A stretch of DNA of 64,000 nucleotides, from assembly GCA_016788885.1 (NCBI GenBank), contig JAEURX010000075.1, positions 100,078 to 164,077 on the forward strand, in the 5' to 3' direction. Made by a program: the position numbers and the translations under genes. Positions 7,241 to 17,126 of the stretch are shown in pieces; positions within the stretch are counted from its first letter, which is position 1, and each line of letters begins with the position of its first letter. Origin of the DNA: Nitrospira sp. Lineage in GTDB: Bacteria; Nitrospirota; Nitrospiria; Nitrospirales; Nitrospiraceae. The notes under the pieces are model-generated. The model had not been told where the DNA came from. It worked only from the letters and a program-made list of their open reading frames with translations, and ran no database searches.

Positions 7241-10105
7241 ATGTCCGTCCATCCACTTCGTCCTAGGCAACGGCAGCCGGAACCGGCTCTGGACCCGAAC
7301 ATCCTGCATGTGTTGCCGGCCAACATCGCAGTCTTGGATGCCCGCGGCACGATTCTCGCGGTCAATGAAGCCTGGGAACGATTTGCTGCAGCCAACGGCT
7401 TCGTCGGCGATGCCTACGGTGTCGGCCTGAATTATCTACAGGTCTGTGATGCAGCTGCCCCCAACCCCGACGCCGTTCACGTCGCGCAGGGCATTCGTCA
7501 CATCCTCGACGGCACCATTCGCGCCTTCTCCTACGAATACGAAAGCTCGAGCCCCTTCCTCCGCCGCTGGTTCCGCCTCATCGTCACGCCCATGCAGGGG
7601 CACCAGAGCTATGGGGCCGTCGTCATGCACATCAACGTGTCGGACCTGAAGCAGGCCGAAGCCGCCATGCACCGCAGCGAGGCGAGGCTACGCGCAATTG
7701 TCGACACGGCCGTGGACGGCATCGTCGTGATCAATAACCGGGGGATCATCGAATCCGTGAACCCCGCGGTCACCCGCATGTTCGGATATGCTCCGGAGCA
7801 ACTCCTTGGGCAAAACGTCAAACTACTCATGCCCGACCCCTACCATACGGAACACGACCAGTATCTCAACAACTACTTATCGTCCGGCCTGAAGAAAGTG
7901 ATCGGCATCGGCCGCGAGGTGCTGGGTCTTCGCAGCAACGGAATCTCGTTCCCCATCGAACTCGCCGTGAGCGAGATGATCGTCGATGGCGCACAGAAAT
8001 TCACCGGCATCGTGCGCGACATCTCCTCCCGCAAGCAGGCTGAAGCACAGTTCCAGCAGGTCGTGGAATCCGCGCCGAACGGCATGCTGATGATCGATCA
8101 ACAGGGGAAAATGACTCTCGTCAACAAGCAAGTTGAACAGATGTTCGGCTACACGCGGGAGGAAATGCTGGGCAAGCCGGTCGAGATGTTGATCCCCGAA
8201 CGGTTTCGCCACGGCCATCCCGCGCATCGCACCGGCTATTTCGCCGCGCCCTCCTCACGGATCATGGGAGCCGGGCGGGAATTGTTCGGCCTGCACAAAA
8301 CCGGCACCGAGTTCCCCGTCGAACTCGGCCTGAATCCGATCGATACCCCTGCCGGCAAACTGGCGCTCGCATCGATCGTCGACATCACCCCGCGCAAACG
8401 TTCGGAGACGGCCCTGTCGAAAGTCACCCAGGATTTGGAATGGAAGAACTGGGAGTTATCGGAAGCCCGCGATCAGGCCGTGCGGGCGGGCCAGGCCAAA
8501 ACCGACTTCCTGGCCACGATGAGCCATGAGATCCGCACCCCCATGAACGGGGTCATCGGCATGACGACGCTCCTGCTCGACACCGATTTGAACCCGGAAC
8601 AAAAAAGCTATCTGGAGACGCTCAAGCATTCCGGAGAATCCCTGCTGCGGATCATCAACGATATTTTGGATTACTCGAAAATCGAGGCGGGCAAATTCAC
8701 TATTGAACAAATCCCGTTCGATCTTCGCATGACTATTGAAGACACGTTGGACATCCTGGCTCCGACCGCGCAGGGACGGCAGTTGGAACTGGTCGGACTC
8801 ATCGACGCGCAAACGCCTCGCACCGTCATCGGCGATCCCGGGCGCATTCGGCAAATTTTGACGAACCTGGTCGGCAATGCCATTAAGTTTACCGAGAAGG
8901 GCGAGGTCTTGATTCAAGTCCAGCAAACGGATGAAAGCGCAGGATCCGTCACACTGCGATTTGAGGTCATCGACACCGGGATCGGCCTCACCCCGGAAGC
9001 CCAGGCAAAGATGTTCCAAGCCTTCTCACAAGCCGATAGCTCGACTGCTCGCAAATACGGCGGCACCGGACTTGGCCTTTCGATCTGCAAACGACTGGTG
9101 GAATTGATGCAGGGACAGATCGGGCTGCAATCAGCACCGGGACTCGGAACCTGCATTTCGTTTACGGTGAAGTTCGGCACACCCAAAGAAGGCTCGGCCC
9201 CCGTAACCCCTCCGCTCCCGGTGAAGAGTCTCAGCGGCCTTCGAGTCTGCCTGGTGGACGACAATGCGACCAATCGCAGCCTGCTCCAGTACCATGTCTC
9301 TGCCTGGAACATGCATCACGAGAGTGCCGTGGATGGGCCGTCGGCATTGAGTTTGCTGCGCAGAGCAGCCCAGGAAGGCACGCCCTTCGACATCGCCATC
9401 GTCGATGTCCACATGCCGGATATGAGTGGACTCGAACTCTGCCGCCTGATCAAAGAGGACCCGCAGATACGCCACACCCACGTCATCTTGCTCACAGCCT
9501 CCGGGCAGCGCGGTGACAGCGTGCTCGCGAAAGAGGTGGGGGCCGCCGCCTATTTGACCAAACCGATTCGCGAGCGTCATCTGGCGGATTGCATGCGCTT
9601 AGCACTTGGACGAAACGGGCAGGAAGATGACAAGACGCAGTTGATTACGCGTCACACCCTCACGGAAGCAAAAGCCTGCACGATCCAGCGGGTATTGGTG
9701 GTGGACGACAACCCCGTGAATCAGCGCGTGGCCGTAAAAATGCTCGAGAAGCTGGGTTGTCGTGTGGATCTCGCCGGCACTGGCATGGAGGCATTGGCCG
9801 CCATCTGTCGACATCCCTACCCCTTGGTGTTCATGGACTGTCAGATGCCGGAGCTCGACGGATTCGAAACAACCCGGTTGATTCGCTCTCAGGAGCAACC
9901 GGGCACGCATCTGCTCATCATTGCCATGACCGCCAATGCCATGGCCGGCGACCGCGAAGCCTGTATCAAAGCAGGCATGGATGACTTCATCAGTAAGCCG
10001 ATCATCGCCTCCGAATTGCGAGCCAAGGTCGCGCATTGGCTGCCCGATGCCATATCGGAAGAACCGAAGGCTTCCGGCCATGGTGACACCACAAGAACCG
10101 GCTAG
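7241..10105 (+). CDS. Hybrid histidine kinase with FixL-like PAS and two receivers
   Basis: A 954-residue cytoplasmic kinase, paralogous to its upstream neighbour. Order: PAS (about 20-140), PAS (about 145-270), PAS (about 270-395), a short coiled coil, HisKA with [10 protein letters not shown], HATPase with [15 protein letters not shown] and GGTGLGL, then two receivers with IVDVHMPD and FMDCQMPE acceptor motifs. The second PAS closely matches FixL heme-[12 protein letters not shown] (His205), then VIGIGREV (Arg225), spaced 20 residues, with [10 protein letters not shown] at its end. An O2-responsive heme kinase is a fair inference; without the heme it would be a generic PAS. The start at ATG 7241 follows AGAAGGA and lies 16 bp after the previous stop. 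No HPt domain is present. The region 10106-10274 holds no recognisable gene. Confidence 0.9.
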   Translation: MSVHPLRPRQRQPEPALDPNILHVLPANIAVLDARGTILAVNEAWERFAAANGFVGDAYGVGLNYLQVCDAAAPNPDAVHVAQGIRHILDGTIRAFSYEYESSSPFLRRWFRLIVTPMQGHQSYGAVVMHINVSDLKQAEAAMHRSEARLRAIVDTAVDGIVVINNRGIIESVNPAVTRMFGYAPEQLLGQNVKLLMPDPYHTEHDQYLNNYLSSGLKKVIGIGREVLGLRSNGISFPIELAVSEMIVDGAQKFTGIVRDISSRKQAEAQFQQVVESAPNGMLMIDQQGKMTLVNKQVEQMFGYTREEMLGKPVEMLIPERFRHGHPAHRTGYFAAPSSRIMGAGRELFGLHKTGTEFPVELGLNPIDTPAGKLALASIVDITPRKRSETALSKVTQDLEWKNWELSEARDQAVRAGQAKTDFLATMSHEIRTPMNGVIGMTTLLLDTDLNPEQKSYLETLKHSGESLLRIINDILDYSKIEAGKFTIEQIPFDLRMTIEDTLDILAPTAQGRQLELVGLIDAQTPRTVIGDPGRIRQILTNLVGNAIKFTEKGEVLIQVQQTDESAGSVTLRFEVIDTGIGLTPEAQAKMFQAFSQADSSTARKYGGTGLGLSICKRLVELMQGQIGLQSAPGLGTCISFTVKFGTPKEGSAPVTPPLPVKSLSGLRVCLVDDNATNRSLLQYHVSAWNMHHESAVDGPSALSLLRRAAQEGTPFDIAIVDVHMPDMSGLELCRLIKEDPQIRHTHVILLTASGQRGDSVLAKEVGAAAYLTKPIRERHLADCMRLALGRNGQEDDKTQLITRHTLTEAKACTIQRVLVVDDNPVNQRVAVKMLEKLGCRVDLAGTGMEALAAICRHPYPLVFMDCQMPELDGFETTRLIRSQEQPGTHLLIIAMTANAMAGDREACIKAGMDDFISKPIIASELRAKVAHWLPDAISEEPKASGHGDTTRTG

Positions 10106-10274
10106 TCGACACTCGTCAGCACACCTCACCACCAGCCCCAATCACAGCGGCTCGGCTTCCTCCGCCGCATCCTTCCATCCGGCCGCCACCATGCATATGA
10201 CCCGCGATCTCCCGATTGACAGAAGTCCACGCGCCCACTAGGATACCCCCTCAACAAGGAGGGTCCGTACACGC

Positions 10275-10832
10275 GTGAGTCATCCGTCTCCATCCCATAC
10301 TTCGACCCCACCGTCTACTTCGGTCCATCGCGTCGAGCAGCTTTTCGAAACCCTGATCTTCGGCAGCCGCTGGATTCAGGCGCCTCTCTACGGTGGACTG
10401 ATTGTCGCCGAATTGCTCTATGCCGCCAAGTTCCTAACGGAACTCTGGCACATGGTCGTCCATTTCCGTGAGGAGACCGAAACGCTATTCATGCTGGGTG
10501 TCTTGTCGTTGATCGACGTCACCATGGTCGCCAACTTGTTGACCATGGTCATCATCGGCGGCTACGCGACCTTCGTCAGCAAGCTCGACTTGGACACCCA
10601 CCCGGATCGTCCCGAATGGCTGACCCACGTGGACCCCGGCACCATCAAGATCAAGCTCGCCGCGTCACTCGTCGGAATCTCCAGCATTCATCTCCTCAAG
10701 GCCTTTGTGGACGTCACGAACGAAAATCCCGAACACATCAAGTGGAAAATTTTCATCCACCTGACGTTCCTGGGTTCGGCCATCTTCCTGGCCTATACCG
10801 ATAAATTGATGCAGCGGGACCGCAAACACTGA
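10275..10832 (+). CDS. YqhA / UPF0114 family inner-membrane protein
   Basis: A 185-residue membrane protein. After a Pro/Ser/Thr-rich N-terminal tail (1-18) it has about four hydrophobic segments (roughly 38-60, 72-97, 125-143, 150-170). The middle carries LFMLGVLSLIDVTMVANLLT and IIGGYATFVSKLD, and the loop KIKLAASLVGISSIHLLKAF follows. All are typical of the YqhA/UPF0114 (TIGR00645) family, whose function is unknown. Length matches the family (about 165-190). Translation starts at GTG 10275 after a strong AAGGAGGG at 10256-10263. It is separated from the upstream kinase by 169 bp and is followed by a sigma-54-type control region. Confidence 0.85.
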   Translation: MSHPSPSHTSTPPSTSVHRVEQLFETLIFGSRWIQAPLYGGLIVAELLYAAKFLTELWHMVVHFREETETLFMLGVLSLIDVTMVANLLTMVIIGGYATFVSKLDLDTHPDRPEWLTHVDPGTIKIKLAASLVGISSIHLLKAFVDVTNENPEHIKWKIFIHLTFLGSAIFLAYTDKLMQRDRKH

Positions 10833-10902
10833 CCACATCCTGTCGAAGGTGAGCGGGACCTGACAGCCCCGAACTCTCTCGACGCATCGACGAGCCCCTC
10901 GC

Positions 10903-10939
10903 GTATCATTTGAGATACGCGCTGTATCGATTTCGATAA
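10903..10939 (+). promoter_or_regulatory. Pair of GTATC-N6-GATAC boxes (candidate enhancer sites)
   Basis: Box 1 is GTATC-atttga-GATAC (10903-10918), flanked by CGC/GCG that extend the palindrome. Box 2 is GTATC-gatttc-GATAA (10924-10939). They start 21 bp apart, two helical turns. The second box ends 106 bp before the -24 element of a sigma-54-like promoter. The same dyad recurs at 45242-45279, 45968-46004 and 56905-56920. Together with the promoter at 11045 it makes up most of what I can see in the 312-bp gap 10833-11144. Confidence 0.7.
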
Positions 10940-11044
10940 GCCCTTCCCATACCGCTCTACGCATTCACTCGTAGCCATGGCCGTTTCCTACAGCAACAGC
11001 GCCGTCGTGTTTTCCACAATGGCGCCGGTCCCGCGTGACACATG

Positions 11045-11060
11045 CGGCATGTGCCTTGCC
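11045..11060 (+). promoter_or_regulatory. Sigma-54-type promoter of the patatin-acetyltransferase gene
   Basis: CGGCAT-GTGCC-TTGCC has the invariant GG (11046-11047) and GC (11058-11059) exactly 10 bp apart, and resembles the consensus TGGCAC-N5-TTGCA. Transcription would start near 11070, leaving a leader of about 75 nt. The 6-bp arms CACATG/CATGTG (11039-11053) overlap the -24 region. Confidence 0.65.
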
Positions 11061-11144
11061 TTTTCTCATCCGATGGTCCCGAACTGAGGCTCACCACTGC
11101 GCAGATGAGTGTCCACCCGATTTCCTGAGAGGCCTGGAGTCGCC

Positions 11145-14100
11145 ATGACCAAACACAGCCCGACATCCGGTCCCCCGCTCTCGCTCGCCGACATTCTCGT
11201 CGAGGAGGCCGAACTGCTGGACGGCCCCTTCCCGGACGACCACTCGGTTAAGGTCCTCGCCAGGAAGAATACGGACGGTACGCTGGACAACGAGGTGATC
11301 GAGGAACTCCGTCGATATATCCACGGTCGCCACCCGAAACAGGCAGGGCTGTGCTTCTCCGGGGGTGGCATACGGAGTGCGACCTTCGGGCTAGGGGTTC
11401 TGCAATCGCTGGCCAGGTTGCAACTCCTGGACAAGTTCGACTATCTATCCACCGTCTCAGGCGGCGGATACATCGGCAGTTGGCTGACAGCCTGGGCCCA
11501 TCGCCACCCGCGCGGCCTGCAGGGCGTGATGGAAGACCTCAACCACACGCCACCTACCGGCGCAGCCGAAGCCTCGCCACCGGTCCGCTGGCTTCGGAAC
11601 TACAGCAACTACCTCAGTCCTCGTCTGGGGTTCTTTTCTGCAGACTCCTGGACCCTTCTGGGGATCTACCTGCGCAACCTGGCCTTGAATTGGATGGTGC
11701 TGATTCCCCTCCTCATGGTCCCGCTCCTCGGCCCACGCTGGATCATCGCCTTCACACAACTCAATCTCGAAAAGGCACCCCTCCCCGGCTGGGCCAATCC
11801 GGCCCTGTTCATGGTCGGTCTCGGGCTCGCCGTCATCGCGTTGATCTATCTGCACCTCTGCCGTCCTACGCTACGCGAATACCGGCGTGATAGCTGGCTG
11901 CAAACGCTGGAGACACAAGCGTGGTTTCTCCGCGCATGCCTGGCACCCTTGATCCTCTCAGTCGGCTGCCTCACCACCGCCTGGGCCTGGTTTCGCAATA
12001 ACGGCGGCACCCTCGACCAAATCACCGTCGGCCAAACGGTCCTCGGCGGCGCCTTCCTGCACACCGGGAGCTGGCTCTTTTCCGCCATCACGCTCACACG
12101 ATTCAAAGCCATGACGAAGTGGCTGGTCTGGGAAACCCTCGCAGTGGCCGCCACCGGTGCGTTGGGCGGATTCTTCCTGCGCGGAGCCCTGGCCAAGCTG
12201 CCGGGCGACTCAGGGGTGGCACAATATGCCGAATGGTTCGCCTTCCTCGCGGTGCCTGGGGTCCTGGCTGTCTTCTTGCTGACCGCCACGATCTTCATCG
12301 GCCTCGCCAGCCGATTCACGGAAGAGCAGGATCGTGAGTGGTGGGGGCGCACCGGTTCCTGGATCCTGATCGTGATGATTATGTGGATGGGACTGTCCGG
12401 CATCGTGATCTTCGGACCAGGACTGATTCACTGGATGACACCACAGGTCGCCGCCTCGGTCGGCGGTTTGTCCGGCCTTCTTACATTGATTCTGGGATTC
12501 AGTTCACGAACCACGGCTCAGCAACAGGAAGAACGGTCACACGTCACCACAATCACTGATATGGCGGTGCGCGCGGCCGCACCCTTGTTCATGCTCTGCG
12601 TCCTCATCGCCTTGGCGCTCGGCACCAGTTGGCAATTAGACCTGTTCGCTCACCAGTATGGAACACATCTGAACGATCTCGCAGAACCGAAACTGACAGG
12701 ACTCGGAATCTGGACCGATCCCTGGGGCCACGACCAAGTCCTCCATAATACGCCTCAATGGCTGCTGTTCCGGTTCACGGCGACCGTGATCGTGCTCGGG
12801 TTGCTGATGTCCGTCTTTATCAACATCAACCGGTTCTCGCTCCATGCGATGTATCGTAACCGTCTCATTCGAGCCTATCTCGGCGCGTCCCGCGTACACA
12901 CCGAGCGCGATCAGACCTTCAATCCCTTTACCGGATTCGACAACCTCGATAACCCGGCCATGAGCGACATGCGATTCGACGAGGTGCGCCTCGCCCGGTG
13001 GTTCCTCACGCAGGAGACACGGCAGCAGACGATGCAGGCCCTGGCCCGCTACCTCCAACTGCCACACCCGACACCCGATCAACAGCAGATGCTGCGGGAA
13101 CAACTACCCCAGGATCTGACGCAGACACCAGTTCGCAAACGTCTGAGCGAGGCCGCGCAACAACTCCGGCTCGGCCCGGCCTGCCTGGCTCGCCTCACCG
13201 CCTTGCAGTTGCCGGACACCCCTGCGGGTCGGGACGCGATCAGCTGGTTTGCCGCTCTGTTCGTGAATCGACTCTACGAACAGAGTCCCGGCCCTTTGCA
13301 CATGATCAACATCGCCCTCAATCTCGTGAAAGGCGACAACCTGGCCTGGCAGCAGCGGAAGGCTCAGTCGTTCACCATCAGTCCTCTCCACAGCGGCAGT
13401 TGGAATCTGGGGTATCGTCGTTCAGAAGAATATGGAGCCAACCGCTACATCGGCCAGCCTCTATCGCTCGGGACGGCGCTGGCCATCTCAGGCGCCGCCG
13501 CCAGCCCCAACATGGGCTACCATTCCTCTTCCGCCGTGACGTTCCTTCTGGCCCTCTTCAATATTCGCCTCGGCTGGTGGCTGGGCAATCCAGGACCAGC
13601 CGGCATGACGACCTACCATCAAGCCTCACCCACGCTCTCGATCCGTCCGCTGCTGGCGGAAGCGTTCGGGCTCACCGATGCCTGCCATCCCTACGTCTAT
13701 CTGTCAGACGGAGGCCATTTCGAAAATCTCGGACTCTATGAAATGGTGCGCCGCCGGTGCCATTGCATCCTTGTCGTGGATGCCGGCTGCGACCCCCGCC
13801 TGGCCTTCGAGGATTTCGGCAACGCCATCCGCAAAATCCGGATCGACCTGGGGATCGATATCGAGATCGCCCTCGACCAGATCACGCGCTCGGCCGACAC
13901 CGGAACCAGCGCCCGCCACCATGCGATCGGCACGATCCGTTACGATAAGGTCGATGACAATGCCACCGCCGGTACGCTGGTCTACCTCAAGCCGTCATTG
14001 ACCGGCAGCGAACCCACGGATGTGCAGGACTATGCGGCACGCCATCCGGCCTTCCCCCACGAGTCGACCTCCGATCAGTTCTTCGACGAGGCGCAATTCG

Positions 14101-15140
14101 AATCCTATCGACGCCTCGGGGAGCATGTCGCCCAACAGGTCTTGCGACCGGCACTCCAACAACGCGAGCAGGAGTTTTCACACCTCTGTCATGCGCTGCG
14201 CTCCCACTGGATGACGACCCCATCGGGCATGCAGGAGTCTTTCCTGGGCGAAACGGACGATCTCAAAGACCTCGAACGACTGTTGCGGGACGATCCGGAC
14301 TTGCTGCGCTACGATCTGGAGATGTACCCGGAGCTCTGCTCCGTGTTTGGGATGGATCCGGGAACGATCACGGCGAATCCCCGTGCGGCCTTACATACCT
14401 GCAATCTACAAATTCAGCTCATGGAGCAGGTCTATCTCGCGGTGAAGTTGGAGGAGTTCCACGGGCACGCGCTGAACCGCGGATGGATGAACCTGTTCCG
14501 TCGATGGACCTCTTCGGCGACATTCCGCCTCTTCTGGCCCGCCTTGTGCGGCATGTACAGTCAGCAATTCGTGCGGTTCGCGGAGCAGCATCTCAATCTC
14601 TCGATCGACGAGGTCGCCCGGCTGGAACCACTCGGGAAGACCGACGATCTGACGTCACTGTTTCGGGAACTCACGATCGAGTGGGCATCCGTACCGGACT
14701 ATGTACAATCCTTCATCCACGTCCTCACGCAGCCCCTCCCCCTGGAGGAGGTCACGGAACAACCTCCGCGACGTGCCGCCTGGCAAATGCGTCTCCCGGC
14801 ACTCGACTCGCAGGCAGGACCGGTCGGCCCCGGCGAGATCCTGGCGATTGTCACAGCTACCCGCCTGTCTGTGTCAGGGCACCGGCTTGGATTGTACGGG
14901 TGGGTTCGCCCGGCCTACCGCGGACTGGGACTTGGACACCGGCTGTTCGGCACCGCCATCACCGAACTGACTGCAGCCTACCAAGGCCACAGCCTGAGCG
15001 TCGATTTGGGCCCTGACAATCCCTCCTGGGCCGGCACGTCGATTCGCAATATCGGATGGCTGCGGTTCTACGAACAACTGGGATTTACACGGGATCGTTC
15101 GGATCCGAGCCGCTTCCAAATGACAAGAATCTTGCGATAG
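11145..15140 (+). CDS. Patatin-like phospholipase with membrane insertion and C-terminal GNAT domain
   Basis: A 1331-residue protein, probably anchored in the inner membrane. The patatin fold begins with the oxyanion loop SGGGIRSATFG (about 70-80) and the nucleophile in TVSGGGYIG (Ser105). The partner Asp lies far away in YLSDGGHFENLG (Asp855). Between them, about 155-590, are eight or more hydrophobic segments. The segment HESTSDQFFDEAQFESYRRL (about 968-987) is typical of large bacterial patatin-family proteins. The last ~110 residues look like a GNAT acetyltransferase: RPAYRGLGLGHRLFGTAI matches the acetyl-CoA motif, and NIGWLRFYEQLGF the usual GNAT tail. Lipid-acyl hydrolysis is inferred from the family; the acetyl acceptor is unknown. 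ATG 11145 has GGAG five bases upstream and is preferred to GTG 11109. A sigma-54-like promoter with enhancer-like boxes precedes it. Confidence 0.85.
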   Translation: MTKHSPTSGPPLSLADILVEEAELLDGPFPDDHSVKVLARKNTDGTLDNEVIEELRRYIHGRHPKQAGLCFSGGGIRSATFGLGVLQSLARLQLLDKFDYLSTVSGGGYIGSWLTAWAHRHPRGLQGVMEDLNHTPPTGAAEASPPVRWLRNYSNYLSPRLGFFSADSWTLLGIYLRNLALNWMVLIPLLMVPLLGPRWIIAFTQLNLEKAPLPGWANPALFMVGLGLAVIALIYLHLCRPTLREYRRDSWLQTLETQAWFLRACLAPLILSVGCLTTAWAWFRNNGGTLDQITVGQTVLGGAFLHTGSWLFSAITLTRFKAMTKWLVWETLAVAATGALGGFFLRGALAKLPGDSGVAQYAEWFAFLAVPGVLAVFLLTATIFIGLASRFTEEQDREWWGRTGSWILIVMIMWMGLSGIVIFGPGLIHWMTPQVAASVGGLSGLLTLILGFSSRTTAQQQEERSHVTTITDMAVRAAAPLFMLCVLIALALGTSWQLDLFAHQYGTHLNDLAEPKLTGLGIWTDPWGHDQVLHNTPQWLLFRFTATVIVLGLLMSVFININRFSLHAMYRNRLIRAYLGASRVHTERDQTFNPFTGFDNLDNPAMSDMRFDEVRLARWFLTQETRQQTMQALARYLQLPHPTPDQQQMLREQLPQDLTQTPVRKRLSEAAQQLRLGPACLARLTALQLPDTPAGRDAISWFAALFVNRLYEQSPGPLHMINIALNLVKGDNLAWQQRKAQSFTISPLHSGSWNLGYRRSEEYGANRYIGQPLSLGTALAISGAAASPNMGYHSSSAVTFLLALFNIRLGWWLGNPGPAGMTTYHQASPTLSIRPLLAEAFGLTDACHPYVYLSDGGHFENLGLYEMVRRRCHCILVVDAGCDPRLAFEDFGNAIRKIRIDLGIDIEIALDQITRSADTGTSARHHAIGTIRYDKVDDNATAGTLVYLKPSLTGSEPTDVQDYAARHPAFPHESTSDQFFDEAQFESYRRLGEHVAQQVLRPALQQREQEFSHLCHALRSHWMTTPSGMQESFLGETDDLKDLERLLRDDPDLLRYDLEMYPELCSVFGMDPGTITANPRAALHTCNLQIQLMEQVYLAVKLEEFHGHALNRGWMNLFRRWTSSATFRLFWPALCGMYSQQFVRFAEQHLNLSIDEVARLEPLGKTDDLTSLFRELTIEWASVPDYVQSFIHVLTQPLPLEEVTEQPPRRAAWQMRLPALDSQAGPVGPGEILAIVTATRLSVSGHRLGLYGWVRPAYRGLGLGHRLFGTAITELTAAYQGHSLSVDLGPDNPSWAGTSIRNIGWLRFYEQLGFTRDRSDPSRFQMTRILR

Positions 15141-15245
15141 CACGAGAACCCCTCACCCCGCTGAGGAGAGACGAATCCATCGTCAGGGTTCAATCGCGCC
15201 CAGCTCAACCGGCATGCCAGGGAAGTGGGGAACTGGCAGACGACG

Positions 15246-15635
15246 TCACGCCACGCGGTGCTGTGCCGGGCCAATCAACGCCCGGACTCCGAGCAGCAAC
15301 CGATCCACGCTAAAGGGTTTTTCCAACGTGCCATGCGCGCCGAAGATCGCCGCAATTTTGAGGATGTCGTAGCCCTGCACCGCCTGCCCGGATATGGCCA
15401 GGACCTTCACGGGTATCTGTTGGCTGTGCACGCGGAGAATGGTTTCCAACCCATCCTGGACCGGCAAGTAGACGTCGAGAATGACGAGATCGGGAGACTG
15501 GCTCTGAATGGTCCGAAGTGCCTGCCGTCCATCCGCGGCCTCGATGACCTGATACCCTTCCATTTCGAGTACGGTCCGCAGCCACCGACACACTTTCTCA
15601 TCATCGTCCGCAACTAGAATCAGCGCCACCAACAC
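15246..15635 (-). CDS. Single-domain CheY-like response regulator
   Basis: A 129-residue stand-alone receiver. It has the acidic cluster ADDD (9-12), the phospho-acceptor Asp54 in LVILDVYLP, Ser in LAISGQ, and the conserved Lys in LEKPFS. With no output domain it would pass on a signal by protein contact or act in a phosphorelay. It starts at GTG 15635 (GTG 15629 also possible), 12 bp after the stop of the LuxR-type regulator, so the two are probably cotranscribed. The short gap 15141-15245 separates it from the convergent patatin-GNAT gene. Confidence 0.88.
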   Translation of the reverse strand: MLVALILVADDDEKVCRWLRTVLEMEGYQVIEAADGRQALRTIQSQSPDLVILDVYLPVQDGLETILRVHSQQIPVKVLAISGQAVQGYDILKIAAIFGAHGTLEKPFSVDRLLLGVRALIGPAQHRVA

Positions 15636-15647
15636 CTCGCTTCCGCG

Positions 15648-16328
15648 TCAGGCACAGTCTTCGGCTGAAATCCCCCCGCTCGGCAATGTTCTCGCATAGA
15701 GCGTTGCCACCTGCGAACGTCGCGTGATGCCTAACTTGGAATACATGTTGGAGATGTAATTCTTCACCGTCTTATCGGAGAGCGACAGGGCAACGGCGAT
15801 CTCTTTGTTCGTCTTGCCTTCCGCCACCAGAGGGAACAGACGTCGCTCTTGCGGTGACAGTTCGGCCATGCAGGCTGTCGACAGCCCGCTGGCCATATCC
15901 CGCACTTCCATCATGACGGTACCGAGCAACTGCGGCCCCAGCGCCGTCCGGCCACCGGCCACCCGTCGCATCGTCTCCCGCCACATCGCCACCGGCGTAT
16001 CCTTCAACACGTACCCTTGAGCGCCGGCTGCGACCGCTTCGCGAATGACGGTGGGGTCGTCGTAGACGCTGAGGATGAGCACCCGTGTATCCGGATTCCC
16101 AGCCAACAGCCTCCGGCATGCGTGCACCCCCGAGCCATCGGGCAAACTAATATCCAGCAACACCAGATCAGGCGTCAGTTTCTCCACCAATGCGAGGCCC
16201 TCTGCCATCAAGCCGGCCTCGCCAACGAGCCGGAACTCCGCCGTACGATTCAGCTGCTCCCTCAGCCCAAGGCGGGCCATGCGGCTATCATCAATCAAAA
16301 CAATGCGGTACAGGTGCTGCGCGTCCAT
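15648..16328 (-). CDS. LuxR/NarL-type response regulator
   Basis: A 226-residue regulator with a complete receiver (acidic pair in LIDDSR, phospho-acceptor Asp59 in LVLLDISLPDG, Ser in LILSVY, Lys in YVLKDT) and a C-terminal LuxR-type HTH (GKTNKEIAVALSLSDKTVKNY). The HTH closely resembles that of the receiver-defective regulator at 1583-2239, so the two may bind similar DNA. ATG 16328 is chosen because GGAGAGAGG lies directly upstream; an in-frame ATG seven codons earlier has no such site. It sits downstream of the NarL-type regulator/nine-PAS kinase pair, after a 160-bp gap with a hairpin, and probably shares a transcript with the CheY-like gene. Confidence 0.9.
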   Translation of the reverse strand: MDAQHLYRIVLIDDSRMARLGLREQLNRTAEFRLVGEAGLMAEGLALVEKLTPDLVLLDISLPDGSGVHACRRLLAGNPDTRVLILSVYDDPTVIREAVAAGAQGYVLKDTPVAMWRETMRRVAGGRTALGPQLLGTVMMEVRDMASGLSTACMAELSPQERRLFPLVAEGKTNKEIAVALSLSDKTVKNYISNMYSKLGITRRSQVATLYARTLPSGGISAEDCA

Positions 16329-16421
16329 CACCCTCTCTCCGATCGCCAATCGTTCGGCAATTTTTTCGGATATAGTCTCGGCGGATGACGCGCGTAGGAA
16401 TATCGGCAGAAGATGGATTCG

Positions 16422-16444
16422 CCTGTCAGCATTCGGCTGACAGG
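16422..16444 (-). terminator. 8-bp perfect hairpin between two regulator genes
   Basis: CCTGTCAG (16422-16429) and CTGACAGG (16437-16444) form a perfect stem around a 7-base loop, 43 bp past the stop of the regulator at 16488. There is no clear U-tract, so it could be a weak terminator or an operator. Confidence 0.35.
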
Positions 16445-16487
16445 CAAGAGACAGGCCCCTCAGCCAGACTGAAGGGAGGTGTCGAGA

Positions 16488-17126
16488 CTAGTCGATCAGT
16501 CGGGCTTCAATCGCGTAGCGGATCAGCTCACCGGTGCTTTCACACGACAGTTTTTGCAGAATCCTGGCCCGATAGGTACTAATGGTTTTCACGCTGAGGC
16601 GAAGCTCCTCCGCGATCATGGAGACCGATTTGCCCTGCCCCAGCAATCGAAGCACCTGCAGTTCACGATCCGACAAGCTGGCGTGTAAGGATTCATCCGC
16701 GCCGGTTTCGATCGCGCTCGCCATCTGTTCGGCCAAGGCCGCCGTAATGTACCGACCTCCTTGTAACACCCGCAGAACGGCCGCCAGCAGCTCGGAGGGC
16801 GCACTCTGCTTCGTCAAATACCCCGAGGCTCCTGCTTTGATCGCACGCATCGCGAATTCTTTTTCCGGATAGAGACTTAACATGAGCACCGGGAGGCGAG
16901 GCTGCAGAAGCTTGGCCTCCTTCAACACCTCCAGCCCGTGCTTGTCAGGAAGAGCGATGTCCAGAATCATCAGATCCCAGGGCAGACGCCGAACGGCATC
17001 CAAGGCCTCCTCGCCGGTGCGTACTTCACAGATCTCTGAGCACAGTTGCTCCTCCTCCAACAATTCTCGCACTCCCCTGCGTACGATCGGATGATCATCC
17101 GCAATCAGGCATCGACAGCTATTCAT
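16488..17126 (-). CDS. NarL/FixJ-type response regulator partnered with the nine-PAS kinase
   Basis: A 212-residue regulator: receiver with acidic pair Asp10-Asp11, phospho-acceptor Asp56 in LMILDIALPD, Ser in LMLSLY and Lys in YLTKQS; then a LuxR-type HTH (LSDRELQVLRLLGQGKSVSMIAEELRLSVKTISTY). Its start codon overlaps the last codons of the upstream kinase gene by 8 bp. This implies translational coupling and makes that kinase its natural phosphodonor. The kinase has the NarX-type dimerisation domain normally paired with such regulators. The target genes are not evident. Confidence 0.93.
   Translation of the reverse strand: MNSCRCLIADDHPIVRRGVRELLEEEQLCSEICEVRTGEEALDAVRRLPWDLMILDIALPDKHGLEVLKEAKLLQPRLPVLMLSLYPEKEFAMRAIKAGASGYLTKQSAPSELLAAVLRVLQGGRYITAALAEQMASAIETGADESLHASLSDRELQVLRLLGQGKSVSMIAEELRLSVKTISTYRARILQKLSCESTGELIRYAIEARLID

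Noticed and set aside
8161..8395. Third PAS of the second hybrid kinase as a heme domain
   Set aside because: A His lies 20 residues before the Arg, but the rest of the context ([14 protein letters not shown]) belongs to a common PAS type not known to bind heme. It also shows spacing alone is not proof.
16444..16457. Minus-strand GG-N10-GC site before the regulator at 16328
   Set aside because: The -24 element reads GGGCCT, a poor match, and no enhancer-like dyad is present.
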